Positions 22,903-35,177 of a stretch of 64,000 bases of DNA are shown here, piece after piece. The DNA is taken from positions 1,488,001 to 1,552,000 of the forward strand of contig NC_135207.1 in the NCBI RefSeq assembly GCF_050948175.1, in the 5' to 3' direction. Origin of the DNA: Xylocopa sonorina. Taxonomy: Eukaryota; Arthropoda; Insecta; Hymenoptera; Apidae. Positions within the stretch are counted from its first letter, which is position 1, and each line of letters opens with the position of its first letter. Both the position numbers and the translations under genes were made by a program. The notes beneath the pieces are model-generated. The model did not search any database. It was not told where the DNA came from and worked only from the letters and a program-made list of their open reading frames with translations.

Positions 22903-23657
22903 CACAATATTTTATTTTAGCAAAAAAAAAAATAAAGTTAGAAACACTACTTTGTACAGTATTTCACTTAATCACATCTTTATCACAGTATTTCACATGA
23001 TCAATATTTTGTTTTAGCAAAATAAAAATAAAATTAGAAACATTATTCTATACAGTATTTCACTTAATCACATCTTTATCACAGTATTTCACATGATCAA
23101 TATTTTGTTTTAGCAAAATAAAAATAAAATTAGAAACATTATTCTATACAGTATTTCACTTAATCACATCTTTATCGCAGTATTTCACATGATCAATATT
23201 TTGTTTTAGCAAAATAAAAATAAAATTAGAAACATTATTCTATACAGTATTTCACTTAATCACATCTTTATCACAGTATTTCACATGATCAATATTTTGT
23301 TTTAGCAAAATAAAAATAAAATTAGAAATATTATTCTATACAGTATTTCACTTAATCACATCTTTATCGCAGTATTTCACATGATCAATATTTTGTTTTA
23401 GCAAAATAAAAATAAAATTAGAAACATTATTCTATACAGTATTTCACTTAATCACATCTTTATCGCAGTATTTCAAATGATCAATGTTTTGTTTTAGCGA
23501 AATAAAATAAGCAAAATAAAAATAAAATTAGAAACATTATTCTATACAGTATTTTACTTAATCACATCTTTATCTCAGTATTTCACATGATCAATATTTT
23601 ATTTTGGCAAAATAAAAATAAAATTAGAAACATTATTCTATACAGTATTTCACTTAA
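22903..23657 (+). repeat. 96-bp tandem repeat, ~8 copies
   Basis: The unit contains atattttgttttagcaaaat, attctatacagtatttcac and tcacatctttatc. Exact 96-bp spacing holds for the central copies (catgatcaat at 22996, 23092, 23188 and on). The first copy is diverged and the seventh carries a small internal duplication. It is noncoding and highly homogenised, implying recent expansion. Confidence 0.95.
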
Positions 23658-24293
23658 GAAAAGCTTAAGAAAAATTGGTAAATAAAAATAATAATTACAA
23701 AAATATGTTTTGCAGAAGTTACTGAATCTTCGAATCGGCTATCGCAATATTTGAGTTGAATTTAATAGCTTAACGAAAGAATGTTAACTTTAATTGTAAT
23801 AGGTGACTAACAAAATTTGGAAAGTGTAATATTTATAAAAAAAAAAAAAAAAATAGGAGCTTGTAAGTACATTTAAGGACTTTATCGCGGTAGTGGCCTA
23901 CAACGTGTATTCCAGGGCCAAGTTGACAGTGACCAGGTTTACGATGGGGACGTGACTTCCGGCTATTTTTAAAAGCAGTAAAATAACTCGAGTCACGAAA
24001 CTTACGATGTAGCGCTTTTAATTCTGCCCAATTGCAGTTACCAAGTGTTTTTCAATAGCAATGGTCGGTTCTAAGATGTAAACTTTGCTAGGAAAAAAAT
24101 ATACGGAGATATTTTAGAAATTAACCCAACTCATCCTTTTATCATTGCATCCTCCATTTATCACTACAGTGTCCAACAGGGTTGAAAATTGGAAGTGTGC
24201 GTTTCATAGCTGCTCTTCTTATTTTGCATATAAAATTTTAAGGGGGATTTTAAAATTTTAAGATAAATAGAAGAAAAGGAACAATTGTATATG
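23658..24293. other. Unique DNA with a poly-A run
   Basis: A 17-A run at about 23835-23852 is followed by a balanced stretch (23880-24010) with no defensible frame. The poly-A could mark a retroposed 3' end on the + strand, but no retroposon body is recognised upstream. Confidence 0.3.
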
Positions 24294-24634
24294 TATGGGA
24301 CAGTAATTATTAGCACCTCAGATATCTTCGAAACTATAAGTTTTACAGAAATTTTAGCTGATACAAAATTGCATAGTACAAAGGGACCAAATAGTTTTTT
24401 ATGACCTTCAATGACTTCATGTTGCAGGTCGTTGAACTCGTTTTAAGATACTCTATCGTAATACGGAAAAAATGAAGGTGATATTCAAATATTCGACATA
24501 CCACCACTTACAAAAGAACTATTTCAGTCAACGGGTGGGCCACTTTGTAGTGTCCAATTTTATATCAGTAAAAATTTCTGTGAAACTTATAGTTTCGAAG
24601 ATATCTGAGGTGTTAATATTACTGCCCCACCCTG
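24294..24634. mobile_element. Palindromic mariner-like MITE, family M1 copy 2
   Basis: About 60 bp at the left (acctcagatatcttcgaaac, ctataagttttacagaaatt) are inverted at the right (aatttctgtgaaacttatag, gaagatatctgaggt), which ends ctgccccaccctg/TA. The left tip has lost a few bases (tatgggacagta). No ORF. Sister copies at 57631-57959 and, in part, 7508-7884. Confidence 0.85.
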
Positions 24635-26215
24635 TATAATTCTTCTAACCTTGATTCACCAATCCTGAATCACTATTTAACTCCATTACTTATTAATTGA
24701 AAGTGCATGTTATATTTATGTAGGATCGCGTTACCTTAAAAACAAAGGATCTTTCGATATTAAATAAGAAGAGAGAAGAAAAATATCAATTTCAATATTA
24801 AATAAGAAAAGAAATGTCAATAATAAGAGAATAAATTTCAATATTAAATAAAAAGAGAGAAGAAAAATATCAGCAAGAACTCAGAAGTTCAACATGAACG
24901 AGAGTGAACACCTCAAAAAGTAATGCAGTTTTAGAAAGACATACTTTAAGTGTCCATTGTAAGATTTCCTGTAGAAGAGTTTAGTAAAAATAAAACAATT
25001 ATTTTCACACTAAGCATCAGAATTTAAAAACTTGAAAGCAACGCGAAACGTAGGCCCAAGAACATATCTTAGGTATAAATTAGGGTGGCAACGACCCTGC
25101 ACGAGTAACGTCATTATGCGGCCGCTGGCTGAAACGCGGTGCGACAACTTTCGCCATTAATCGCGGCCAAGAACGCTTTTCGTCCACTAGTCGTGACTAA
25201 TTAATAATTACTGAATCATATCCTCGCTATTGTTCGTGCGATTTCGAGCTGACAAATCGTGAATTCGTTCTACTTACGTTCTTGAGGGAAGTGAATCGAA
25301 GGATCGAAAATGTATTTTCATTTTTTATGGAGATTTGCAGTCTCATTGCACCACTTGCGGTCTGCCACAAGTATTCTCTTCCGGTTTCATTACGTTTAAA
25401 GCATGGGTCTATTAAATAGTCTTGCTGCTAAGATCACTAGCAGATCCTTTTCTTTTTTTCTGCTTCTATTTTTATTTTTTAATATTTCCTGTTTTTATTT
25501 TTATTTTCATCTCTCTATTTTATTTTATCTATTTACGTTCTTCGATCTCATTTTATTTTATCTTACTTGACTCTATTTTATTTTACTCATCGTCCCTCTG
25601 GATCACGTCGAACCAACGCGTTTTCTATGCATTACATACTTTCAGATGCTGACTTAAAGATGGTAGTCTCTATCGATCGCTACAGATTGTAACATCGACC
25701 TATTATTTATATTATTTTATTTATTTGTATATTTTATGTATTGATGACCCTCCATGAGCCACGATATTTTAATTATTTTATTATCCTTTATTCTTTTTCC
25801 TATAACTTATTGACCTATTTGTTTTATATAGTTTGACCTTATTTCATTTTACTTTAATATTTTATAAATCCTCGCAGCGGATGATATTTACTCGCGCCTA
25901 GTCTATTTATTATTTTATAGTTTCTTTCAATATCGTACGCGGACTCTTTATTTTAACAATCGATTGTTAAAACTTTATACATTTGCAGTCTTCGACCCTA
26001 GAGAAGCAATAAAGGCGATTGCATCCAAAATGCTAAATTACTTAGGTTGTAATTTCTTACATTAAGAAGGGTATGCATGTAATGTTTATGGGGTAAGTGA
26101 TGAGCGATTGTAAGCAGAGAGGAATCCAAGGACGTTGTGGGTGAGAGTAATGATGAGAGCGTCATGGGAAATGAGAGATAAATGTGTCCGCATGGAATGT
26201 TTATGATGCGAGTGA
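24635..26215. other. Unique DNA; A-rich repeats, CpG patch, T-rich tract
   Basis: 24760-24870 has three short aatattaaataagaagagag-like repeats. 25060-25300 is CpG-richer. 25440-25600 is nearly pure pyrimidine-rich TTTTATTT, giving a spurious Phe/Tyr/Leu frame. At 25951-25972 there is a 22-bp perfect palindrome centred on ATCGAT. At 26075-26225 a ~125-bp direct repeat (atgtttatggggtaagtga / atgtttatgatgcgagtga) leads into R5 copy 2. Confidence 0.4.
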
Positions 26216-26695
26216 TAAACGATTGTAAGTAAAGAAAGAGAAATAAAGTTAGGTTAGGTTAAGTTAGGTGAACAACCAGGAATAGAGTAAGTCGTATAGT
26301 GAGACGAACGAGCGAGAGTCAAATTTGATACATATTTACTTTTATAAATACTATATTCTTATATTATCTTTGAAATTAAGCGAATGCCATGCTGTCATAG
26401 CGTTTAGTTGCCCTATTTACGACTCAATCAATCTTTCTTGAGTGACATCAATGAAATCACCCTTGGTAGTGTCAATTCTTTTGCAAACATGACTCTGGTT
26501 CGCGTCTTGGATAACGAGAAGTAAATGCTTTTTGAAAGTGCAACAATTTCTGATGAAAACAGTTACTTTAATCAACGGTTCTTAAATATGTCGATAATAC
26601 TAGCTAAGAGTATCGTTTTTTATCGTTCCTATAATTTTCATACGTGGACAATGATCGAGTTCTGAGGTTTTCTATTGATTGGAAGCCATTGTCGA
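26216..26695 (+). repeat. Dispersed repeat family R5, copy 2
   Basis: Diverged copy of 16243-16815, carrying the same interrupted TTAGG run (with one GTTAAG) near 26250-26270 and ending gatcgagttctgaggttttc. Confidence 0.8.
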
Positions 26696-27011
26696 TTGAT
26701 ACGAAATTCGTAAGTGTAGACGAAGAATGATTAGGTGTGGCGTCACTTGACAATGACGAGATTGTTGTCATTTCGCATCTCCAAAAGTTTCAGTCAGAGT
26801 ACTTAGCCCTATGCGTGACACTTAGTGTTTGAGCACGCGTTACAACGAGCCTTATTTTCGGTTGATAAGCCAACGAAGGTCGCAAATCTTCGTCACGAAC
26901 CTTTTCATCACCGTTGCAACGTGCGCCCTAATACGTGTTGCAGTAACAGAGAAATGGGTAGATACAATTGGAGTTGACACGATTTCTGAACAAACAACAA
27001 TTACATTTAAC

Positions 27012-27299
27012 TTAAAATGAATTGACAAAGATTAAGTGTTTTTTTGGATCTTCTGATGTGTCTGAATCTGAATTTCTACTAAGTTCTTGAGCAATGAAAT
27101 CAGAATGTTTTATAGTGAATTCATGTGGAGGAGTGGTGAAGGGTGTGGCAATTAGATGAGACGTTATTGGTGGAAAATCTGTAAATTTGCTTCTTTTTCG
27201 AAAACTGAGAGGAGACAAGAAAACGCGAAGAGTGGGACTGTAGCGGCTAGCATCGAGATTTTCACAGTCTCTTAAACTATCGCGAAAAGTTAGTTTCAT
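27012..27299 (-). CDS. Candidate 95-codon ORF, unknown
   Basis: ATG at 27299 (context cagtaaATGA) to TAA at 27012. The product starts MKLTFRDSLRDCENLDASRY and ends in an acidic/serine-rich tail (NSDSDTSEDPKK) before a hydrophobic end. Amino-acid use is balanced for this AT-rich region, unlike most open frames here. It lies about 300 bp beyond R5 copy 2, so it may belong to a repeat. A 63-codon plus frame (26829-27020) converges on its 3' end. No family recognised; chance is a real alternative. Confidence 0.2.
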   Translation of the reverse strand: MKLTFRDSLRDCENLDASRYSPTLRVFLSPLSFRKRSKFTDFPPITSHLIATPFTTPPHEFTIKHSDFIAQELSRNSDSDTSEDPKKHLIFVNSF

Positions 27300-28251
27300 T
27301 TACTGCGCAATTTAAAAACAGTAAAGAAATTAACTTAAATTCATTGTGAAAGATGAAATGGCTATCTATTACGGTTACTAATGTATTTTCGTTCTGGTTA
27401 AGTTCTCACTGTTAAGTATATAAGATACATTCGTATTGTACACAAGAGTGTCATGTTACCGTTTCACTACGCACACATGTAAGGTCCCCATTCGTGAGGA
27501 GTCACGAGAGACGCATAAAGAAACAAAAGAAATTGTAAAGACTTGGCTGCCAAAGAGAGTTCAATTGACTCGAAGACTTGACGAGTAAAGACGTCTCCAA
27601 AATAAAACGTACGAGTGAACCTTGTAGTTTTTCTGAAGGTACTACCGAATAGATCAGTCAAATTTCGAATCACTCCACAGGACTAAGAGTTGTAGGTTGG
27701 TGGCAACTAGTGAGAGGAGCAGACAATAAAACAGTAAAACGGCCAGATATATAATTAATATATTCAATCTGAAGATTCACTACGAAGACTTAATTCTGAA
27801 ATTTATGATCAGGCGACATCCTGTTGCTTTACGTGTTTATTGCTGCTACGTGTCGTTTACGGTTTTTCCAGTGTGGCGACCTCTTGACACTCGCCACTAG
27901 TGGGACAGCACCACTTACATTTTCCTGATAGTACACAAATACCTTCCAAATCCATTCCAATATATTATTATATCAGTTCTGACCAGTCCCTAATATCCCA
28001 GCGTCCAAGGCAGGGCCTGCTAGGTAGCCTTACTGATGAGTCCACTAGCAGGTCCAGGACGAAACGTTCTTCCCTCTCTTTTCCTTCCTTCTTTCCTCTT
28101 CTATTCTATAGCACACTGAAGTTGCTTAATTTCGCTTCACCAGGATTTGTGAAATTAGGAGTTTGATAACCAGATGTTTCGTTGAGTGAATTATGACGAG
28201 TGTCTGAATAAGGATGAACGGTTTAATTATTAAAACATGAATCGTATATTT
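27300..28251. other. Unique DNA, no gene assigned
   Basis: Balanced composition between 27460 and 28170 with a short palindrome-like gtggcgacctcttgacactc/gccac around 27872-27900; frames of 68 and 88 codons carry no motif. Confidence 0.3.
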
Positions 28252-28541
28252 GTCGCGAGACACTTAGGGTGCGATGTATAGCATAAACAGGTGGCGCTGA
28301 GCTGGCCATGTGATTTTCGATAACTATGGAAGAGACGTGATGAAGATCACGTGGGCCAAAGAAACCTCCTACCACGCAAGCTGAAAAGAACTCTACGTGG
28401 TGGAAACGAAAGCAGAAAAAGACACAGTCGACGACGACAACGCGAACAACGAATACGAGCTCGAAAGTGATCTAAATAAAAAAAGTGAAAAACAAACTCT
28501 GTGTGGTGATCAGTTATCCACGTCTCAATTATTCCACACAG
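28252..28541 (+). repeat. Possible solo-LTR-like segment
   Basis: Starts TGTCGCGAGACAC and ends ATTCCACACA, i.e. TG...CA ends, with an AATAAA signal about 70 bp before the end (near 28475), the arrangement of an LTR. It is followed by ggtatcaaag. No partner LTR, target duplication or coding region is visible, so this is weak. Confidence 0.15.
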
Positions 28542-28559
28542 GTATCAAAGAATTTCCCA

Positions 28560-29518
28560 GTCAGATTCGATAACAGTATAAACCAGCCGCGCGATACAGC
28601 GGCGAATGAAATATTCCCTGTATCGGAGAAGACAGCAAATTCGTTATGCTAATTGCTAATGACGCGCGCTTTATTACGAAAATTACACCGCGTCACTTCC
28701 AATAAATCCGAATCAAGCGTTCGCACGGATCGCAGGCAACGGGTTGATTCTGTTCGCAATACCGCCGCGGAACGAAGGGATTTCGCATCGTTAATAAGTG
28801 AACTGCATATTTACAAAGGTATCGATGCCGATGTCCGTGCTAATTGAACTATTACGCTCACGCGAAATTCTGAATGCTAGAAGGATTTCGCAGTAACGCG
28901 AATCTCGTTCGATCTGTGAAACTCTCTCTTCCGTCTGTTCTGCTTGTTTGTTGGTTCGCGTTTAATGTTCGACAGAAAAGTGAGTGAATTCCTCGCAAGT
29001 TGAATTTTTTTTAACGCGTACAACACACGTTCCTTAATTATAGAAATAAATATTCTTTGTAAGTGGATCATTTGTTTTTTATTGACGACTTTTTAATCAT
29101 CACATTTGACTATTTTCTAATCATCACTTATTCGACTCGCTTCTCGCTAATTTTAATTACCTCTCATCATTTATAAAATATTTAAATTCCTCAGAATTAG
29201 AGTAACAATAATTGTTATTGTTCAATTATCCAGCTTGATAATAGGTTTTGAATAAACTTTATGAAGAAAATTAAATGATAGCAAAAATTTTAAACGCATG
29301 TATGTTATATTTTCAATAAATTCAGATTCAAATTGGCTTATTTTTTGGATGAAGGAAGAAGCATTATACTAAGGAAATAATTATACTATTAATACTAAAT
29401 TAAATAACATTTGCAATGTCATAGAAGAGAAAATATTAATGACAAGGTATAATTAGTATTAAGTACAAAAAGCAGAAATTTCACTTGGTGTGCTTCGCAA
29501 TGGATGATACCTTAATAC
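28560..29518. other. CpG-richer noncoding block then AT-rich DNA
   Basis: 28570-28930 is CpG-rich with TAAT cores and 64-codon frames on both strands lacking motifs; 29000-29510 is AT-rich with no structure. Confidence 0.3.
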
Positions 29519-29731
29519 CAGGCTTCTCAAATTGGATGCCACAAGCGTATACCAGGTGTGCTACTAAATAACATTTATTTTTCCTTAAGATTTAGCAATT
29601 TAGCAGTAGAATTCATTCTTATAACAAAACTACAGACTTAAATACTCAAACTACTATAAGAATAACTGTACCGCGAAATTTGTTTAGCCCAATAAGGATG
29701 TCGCAGCGAAGAAATGTTCGAGGACCGCTGC
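29519..29731. mobile_element. hAT-like MITE, ~213 bp
   Basis: The left end CAGGCTTCTCAAATTGG and the reverse-complemented right end CAGCGGTCCTCGAAC follow the hAT pattern CAG-N-GGTTCTCAAA. Flanks CTTAATAC (29511-29518) and TCTAATAC (29732-29739) are an 8-bp target duplication with two differences. 8-bp duplication is diagnostic of hAT. The interior has no transposase. Confidence 0.65.
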
Positions 29732-29739
29732 TCTAATAC

Positions 29740-30067
29740 TTTTCACGTGGAAATTTTATTTTATTCGAATATCTGACACGAACAGATATGGAATGATGAC
29801 GCAGACTTATTGCTTACAGACTATTTGCGGTTGATATAATGAAGGTGTATCACAGGGCTGCAAAACAGTCAGGTACCCAGCGATCCTCGCGTACGTTAGC
29901 TCGTCGACGGACGAGGCGTCGAAATTTCGGGAATTTCGAACGTTCTACTGGAATGGTGTACAGTTGCCGATCAGCTATTACCGCGTAGGGAACAGGAAGT
30001 TGTGAGTAACTACTTTGCGGGAAGGCTCGAGTATCCGTTCTTACGTGTTTAGTTGTACGGCTCTCAG
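29740..30067. other. CpG-rich block before a GA microsatellite
   Basis: CpG-dense around 29880-29990 (cgcgtacgttagctcgtcga); no frame supported. Adjacency to a long GA tract is a common insect promoter arrangement but there is no TATA or gene nearby. Confidence 0.3.
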
Positions 30068-30164
30068 CGAAGAGAGAGTGAGAGAGAGAGAGAGAGAGAG
30101 AGTGAGAGAGAGAGAGAGAGTGAGTGGATGAGAGAGAGAGGGGGAGAGAGAGAGAGAGTGAGTG

Positions 30165-30199
<35 letters not shown>

Positions 30200-30202
30200 G
30201 TG

Positions 30203-30237
<35 letters not shown>

Positions 30238-30240
30238 GTG

Positions 30241-30295
<55 letters not shown>

Positions 30296-30505
30296 GTGGA
30301 TGAGAGAGAGTGAGAGTGAGTGAGAGAGTGAGTGGATGAGAGAGAGTGAGAGAGAGTGAGAGAGAGTGAGAGTGAGTGAGAGAGTGAGTGGATGAGAGAG
30401 AGTGAGAGAGAGTGAGAGTGAGTGAGAGAGTGAGTGGATGAGAGAGAGTGAGAGTGAGTGAGTGGGTGAGAGTGAGTGAGAGAGAAAGAGAGAGAGAAAT
30501 TTTGC
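30068..30505. repeat. GA-rich microsatellite with a nested GAGTGAGTGGAT unit
   Basis: About 440 bp of (GA)n interrupted by GAGTGAGTGGATGAGA at about 30120, 30158, 30196, 30234, 30290, 30330, 30387 and 30431. The purine-only strand is unbroken except for the T of each GAGTG/GGATG. It offers many GAGAG sites for GAGA-binding proteins and may form triplex DNA. Confidence 0.95.
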
Positions 30506-30510
30506 TAAAA

Positions 30511-31546
30511 AGTTTGAAAGCTCTAAAAAAAGAATGTACTTATATAATTATCTATCATTTTATTATAAACAAACCTGCATTATTATCGAATTTTGAGAAT
30601 TTCCTATAATTCAGAGAATTTTCAGTGTTGTTATTGCCTACTTTCATATTCTTAAATAAGATTAAGTACTTAACTAACGATTTAGAAAAAAAGCTCGACT
30701 TAAATTCCTTATTTTCTAAATTTTAGATGTGAATATTTATTAGAGAAGGTTATACTCGCTATTCGCTACGCTCTTCTCCCATTAATAATAATAGTAATAT
30801 TATTGATAATATCGCTACACAACGGTGTACATCATTACGCAAACTCGTTAGTTATAAACTATCGCGTCCGAATGTTACGTCGCGATTCATTCGATCAAAT
30901 GGTAATCAACGAACAGCACATGGCGTTGGGCTTGTAGTCGTAATTTGTACGCGTTTATTAAGAAGAACAGAATTCAAGCTACACGGAACGTATTTCGTAG
31001 TCAATTGAGCGTGTTGCGTCAAACAATACGCTCAATATTATATTACATTATTTCGGTTATATTGATCCCCTAAAACGGTGCGTTCACCGTAATAACGGGA
31101 GGATAATTATCTCTAAAATATACACGCGATATCGTGAAAATTACGTTTGCAGTTCGCAAACGAAGGCTAGAGGCTAGAGGCTATCTGATCGCGTCGTTAG
31201 TGGAGAACGGTCAAGGAATCTGCGTTTTATCACATTTTTATTCCGAATCTAACGGATTTAATGTCATCGTTCCCGTTCTACGCGGCACGAGCTATTATTT
31301 TTCAACGATGGGCAGCCATTCACGAGCGGCATTCATCGACGTGGAACTCTCTGTTCCGGTAGAACACCGAATATCTCGTCTTTCAGGATTACGACATACT
31401 CCCCACTGCCATTGTCATTTAATCTTTTAAAAAATGGGAGAAGACACGTCCAAAGGAGATTAATCATGCAAACATGTAAGCGTAGCACATAGAGGAGGTG
31501 AGCTTTTCTTTTTCTTTTCTTTCCAATGCGTGCAGCGTTTACTGAT
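30511..31546. other. Unique DNA, CpG-richer toward 31100-31430
   Basis: A 98-codon plus frame at 31134-31430 begins with GTG, lacks motifs, and is not supported as a gene. Confidence 0.35.
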
Positions 31547-32201
31547 ACCGTGTTGTATGAGACCCAGAACTAGTACAAAAAGGGGGATTACGTTCTAAAA
31601 ACTTATTAAAAACAAATAGTTTTTTTTAATTCTATGTAAACACCTTAATTTTTATTAAAAATACAATTGTATGTATAACACAAAGCGAAAAAAACGAAAA
31701 ATATTAGTCTAACGCAACTCTAATTTAATGGATTTCTTTGTCGTCACTGCTGAGTATAATCTCAACTGAGATAATACATATAATCTCATTTTCAGAACTT
31801 TTTTCTTTATTTAAAGTTTTTGTATCTTCTCCCCTCTTAAAAAAATCTGTAGTTGTACTTTGCTTGTTGGTTCCTACCAGGTAATTGTAAATTGCTCGGT
31901 ATGGAGGTAGACAGTTTTGCAGATCCCTTTTGAATTTTTGTCTGTATTCAAGAAAAATGGCTCGAGATTTTCAGTTAAGCTTAGGTCTTCTTGCAATTTT
32001 TTTAATGTCAAATTATTAACCGCACAATCTTTAGGACAACAATCCTCACCGCGGCTGTAGAAGTGCAGTGTTGTACAAAGGTTTTTGCGGTTTTCTTATC
32101 GTGTTATAACGAAACCGTGTTGTAGGAAGGTTCCCGCAATTTACGAATCGTGTTATAGCGAAACCGTGTTATGAGATGCCGTGTTGTACGAGGGCTACCT
32201 G
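31547..32201 (-). mobile_element. pogo-like element, deleted copy 1
   Basis: The right end, reverse-complemented, reads TA/CAGGTAGCCCTCGTACAAC, followed by several ACAACACGG/TATAACACGA repeats. Inside, the minus strand codes for a transposase tail ending ...TTDFFKRGEDTKTLNKEKSSE. The QSTITDFF-type tail is typical of pogo/Tigger-like and Jerky-like proteins. The DNA-binding and DDE regions are missing and the tail is frameshifted near 31930. An inverted copy with the same internal deletion is at 33449-34137, so this is a non-autonomous family. Confidence 0.7.
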
Positions 32202-33448
32202 TACTTTATTTCCCCCCTTCAAAAAGTAAATTTGACATCTTTCGCTATTACACATTAGTAACAAGAAATATCATCCAAATCATTATTATTTAAATTTAAA
32301 CAAAACTTATTCACCCAAGTAAATTGTATTTATAAAAAGAAACCTACATAGAACTCCAACTCATTCAACTAAATACTTATATTTCGCATAAAAGGACCCA
32401 GGCAATTGCAGACCCAGCTGCGCGCATAAAAGCGACAAGAAAATTGAAACTTGAAACCACCTGCAGGAGAATTGATACCTGGAAGAGAATCTTTCCACGA
32501 TGCCCGTGAAATAATCGAAAATCGAGGAGAAAATGGGGAAACAAGTGGCGCTGGCGAGTAACCGCGCGGTTAAAATAGAGCGCGGATCAGGCGAACGTTC
32601 TGGGCGCCTTGGCATAAATTACAATCGCGTGGCGTAGAAGCGTAGGAATTCCTCCGGCGGTCTGTCGACGGAACTCGCTAAGTTATCGCGCCGTAGCAAT
32701 TTACGGAACCGCGGACCATGGCCAACTTTTCACCCTGAGGGATGAAAGTCCACCCGAAGAATGCAATTTCTTCTTCCGTAGTTGCTCGACCCCTGTCCGG
32801 TGTGTGTGTCGCGGCGGACGAGCAAGAACTGCTGCGCCTGGTGTTTACGTAACCGACCGCTGGAAAATGTGTGTAACGAAGACGGATGAGGGCTCGTGGC
32901 ACGAGTTGGTTTTAATATTGAAAGAACGAAAGTAATGGGACGTGATGAATTTCGGTGAATATCGTAGGATTCGCGGGCCAATACGGTGTTATGGAGCGAA
33001 TAGTGCTTGTATTTGCGGAATAGGAATCGGATAACGGCGATTGGTGGGCTCGCGTTGCGCGATGGATTATTGGGTTATGTATATATTTATTAGAAACGCG
33101 TTGATTTCATGCGAGAGATATTGGAAACTGAACAATTAGATAATTATAATAATTGAAAGGTGTATTTAAATAATTAAATACAGTATTATGGTTATTATAA
33201 TTACTGAAAGTAATTGTTGTAGCAATACTGTTCTGGTTTATTCTTCTCCCTTTCTTTTTAGTACGACGTAAACCTTCGGTTAATTCAATATATCTAACTA
33301 TTTTAAGGAATAACCACTGAAATTCTTGAATCATAGCAACGGTTATTAAATTAGTAAGTACAATTCGCATTAAATTTCCATCCAACCACGACAGACAATT
33401 CACTGTTTTACAATATCTCTTCCATTATCTTCACATTTCAAATCCGCC
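32202..33448. other. CpG-rich island between inverted pogo-like copies
   Basis: 32500-33060 is CpG-dense (tgtgtgtgtcgcggcggacg near 32800) with overlapping minus frames of 74-84 codons that have no motif. The remainder is AT-rich. No exon can be defended. Confidence 0.35.
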
Positions 33449-34137
33449 ACGATTTCGCTATAACACGATTCGTAAATTGCAGGAACTCTCCTACAACACG
33501 GTTTCGCTATAACACGATAAGAAAACTGCAAAAACCTTTCTACAACACTGTACTTCTACAGCCGCGGCGAGGTTTGTTGTCCTAAAGATTTTGCGGTTAA
33601 TAATTTGACATCAAAAAAATTGCAAGAAGGCCTAAGCTTAGCTGAAAATCTCGAGCCATTTTTCTTGAATACAGACAAAAATTCAAAAGGGATCTGCAAA
33701 ACTGTCTACCTCCATACCGAGCAATTTACAATTACCTGGTAGGAACCAACAAGCAAAGTACAATTACAGATTTTTTTAAGAGGGGAGAAGATACAAAAAC
33801 TTTAAATAAAGAAAAAAGTTCTGAAAGTGAGGGAGATATCATTCCATCCAAAAAACGTTCTCGATTGAGATTATACTAAGCAATGACGACGAAGGAATTC
33901 ATTAAATTAGAGTTGCATTAGATTAAAATAATATTTTTTTGCTTTGTGTTATACGTACATTTATATTTTTAATAAAAATTAAGCTGTTTATGTAGAATTT
34001 AAAAAAACTATTTGTTTTTAATAGCTTTTGGAACGTAACCCCCCTTTTTGTATTAGCTCTGGGTCTCATACAACACAGTTTCACACAATACGGCATTTTC
34101 TAGGAACCTAACTATCGTGTTATAGGAGGGTTACTTG
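33449..34137 (+). mobile_element. pogo-like element, deleted copy 2
   Basis: Inverted relative to 31547-32201. The right end, reverse-complemented, is TA/CAAGTAACCCTCCTATAAC, matching the terminal repeat of copy 1; the left terminal repeat is truncated. The plus frame 33682-33879 encodes a transposase tail containing YRAIYNYLVGTNKQSTITDF and then FKRG, ending TAA at 33877-33879. A preceding segment (VCCPKDFAVNNLTSKKLQEG from about 33574) is in another frame, so the reading frame is broken. 3' noncoding sequence follows to the terminal repeat. Confidence 0.75.
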
Positions 34138-35175
34138 TATATTTAAATAAGTAGCTTGATTGATAGTTATTTTTATTTATAGAAAAGCACAATTTGTTCC
34201 TTTTGTTCAAGGAAAAGAGAATTTAGTACATATTCTAAATTAATTAATATTCATTAAACATGGGCTTATTTTTGGACACAATATTAGAGAAAAAAGATAC
34301 TGTAAATGGGTTTATTAATTAAAAGAATTCTATTTTGTATAGTTTTCATTTTTCCCCAATTTTATAATCTATTACACTTAAGTTGTATTTAAATGCACTG
34401 GAATAACTCATATTTAGAACTCTGAAACAACATTAAATAATTATATAACTTCATATTTTCCTTTTCTTTAATATCTATACAGTTAATTATTATCAATCGT
34501 TTGTATCTGATTTGAAAAAAAAGAATTTAATGCATCATTTTTAAGCGAGCAAGTGGAGAAAAAATTATTTTCGAAAAATGCGGCTACTTTAATAATTTCA
34601 AAACACCAGAGTATAAATTATTTATTTCGCAGTGCTATTCAGCCAGCATCTAATTTCGAATACGAGCACGAATTTCAAAGCGACTCCGCAATAAATAATC
34701 TGCTATCGCGGTCATTCGAATATCCGGATGACAAGTTCCACCAACAATAGCGCGCTAAATCTCTCTATATTCCACGGGAACAGATTAAATTCTTTTTAAT
34801 CACCCTCCGTTGCCCCGTCTTTTCAACGTTCGAGGTTCGTGCGCGGACAATTGGGAACTAATGCTGGCGATCCGGCCCGAATTGTAGTAGCCACCTAAAT
34901 GAAAACGAGAACAGATAAGTAGAACCAGCTGAAGGAACAATCTTCTAGATATTCCCTTCAGGATCAACCAAGGAATTTAGAACGAAGGGAGAAACAAGTC
35001 AGACAACGATAGATTGGCCTGTTCTCGATCCTGATTTTTTAAGAATAATTATAAAAAGGAAATATCAAGAAAATTGAAATTAAATAAATAAATATATCAC
35101 GATATACAGTAAAATGTGCTGTTTTTAATCCTAATTTAAGGATGATCAAATAAAAGAAAAGGACAATATTAAAAA
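34138..35175. other. Unique DNA, no gene assigned
   Basis: AT-rich to 34500. 34550-34900 is more balanced; its 65-codon frame (34553-34750) starts with GTG and lacks motifs. Confidence 0.35.
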
Positions 35176-35177
35176 AT

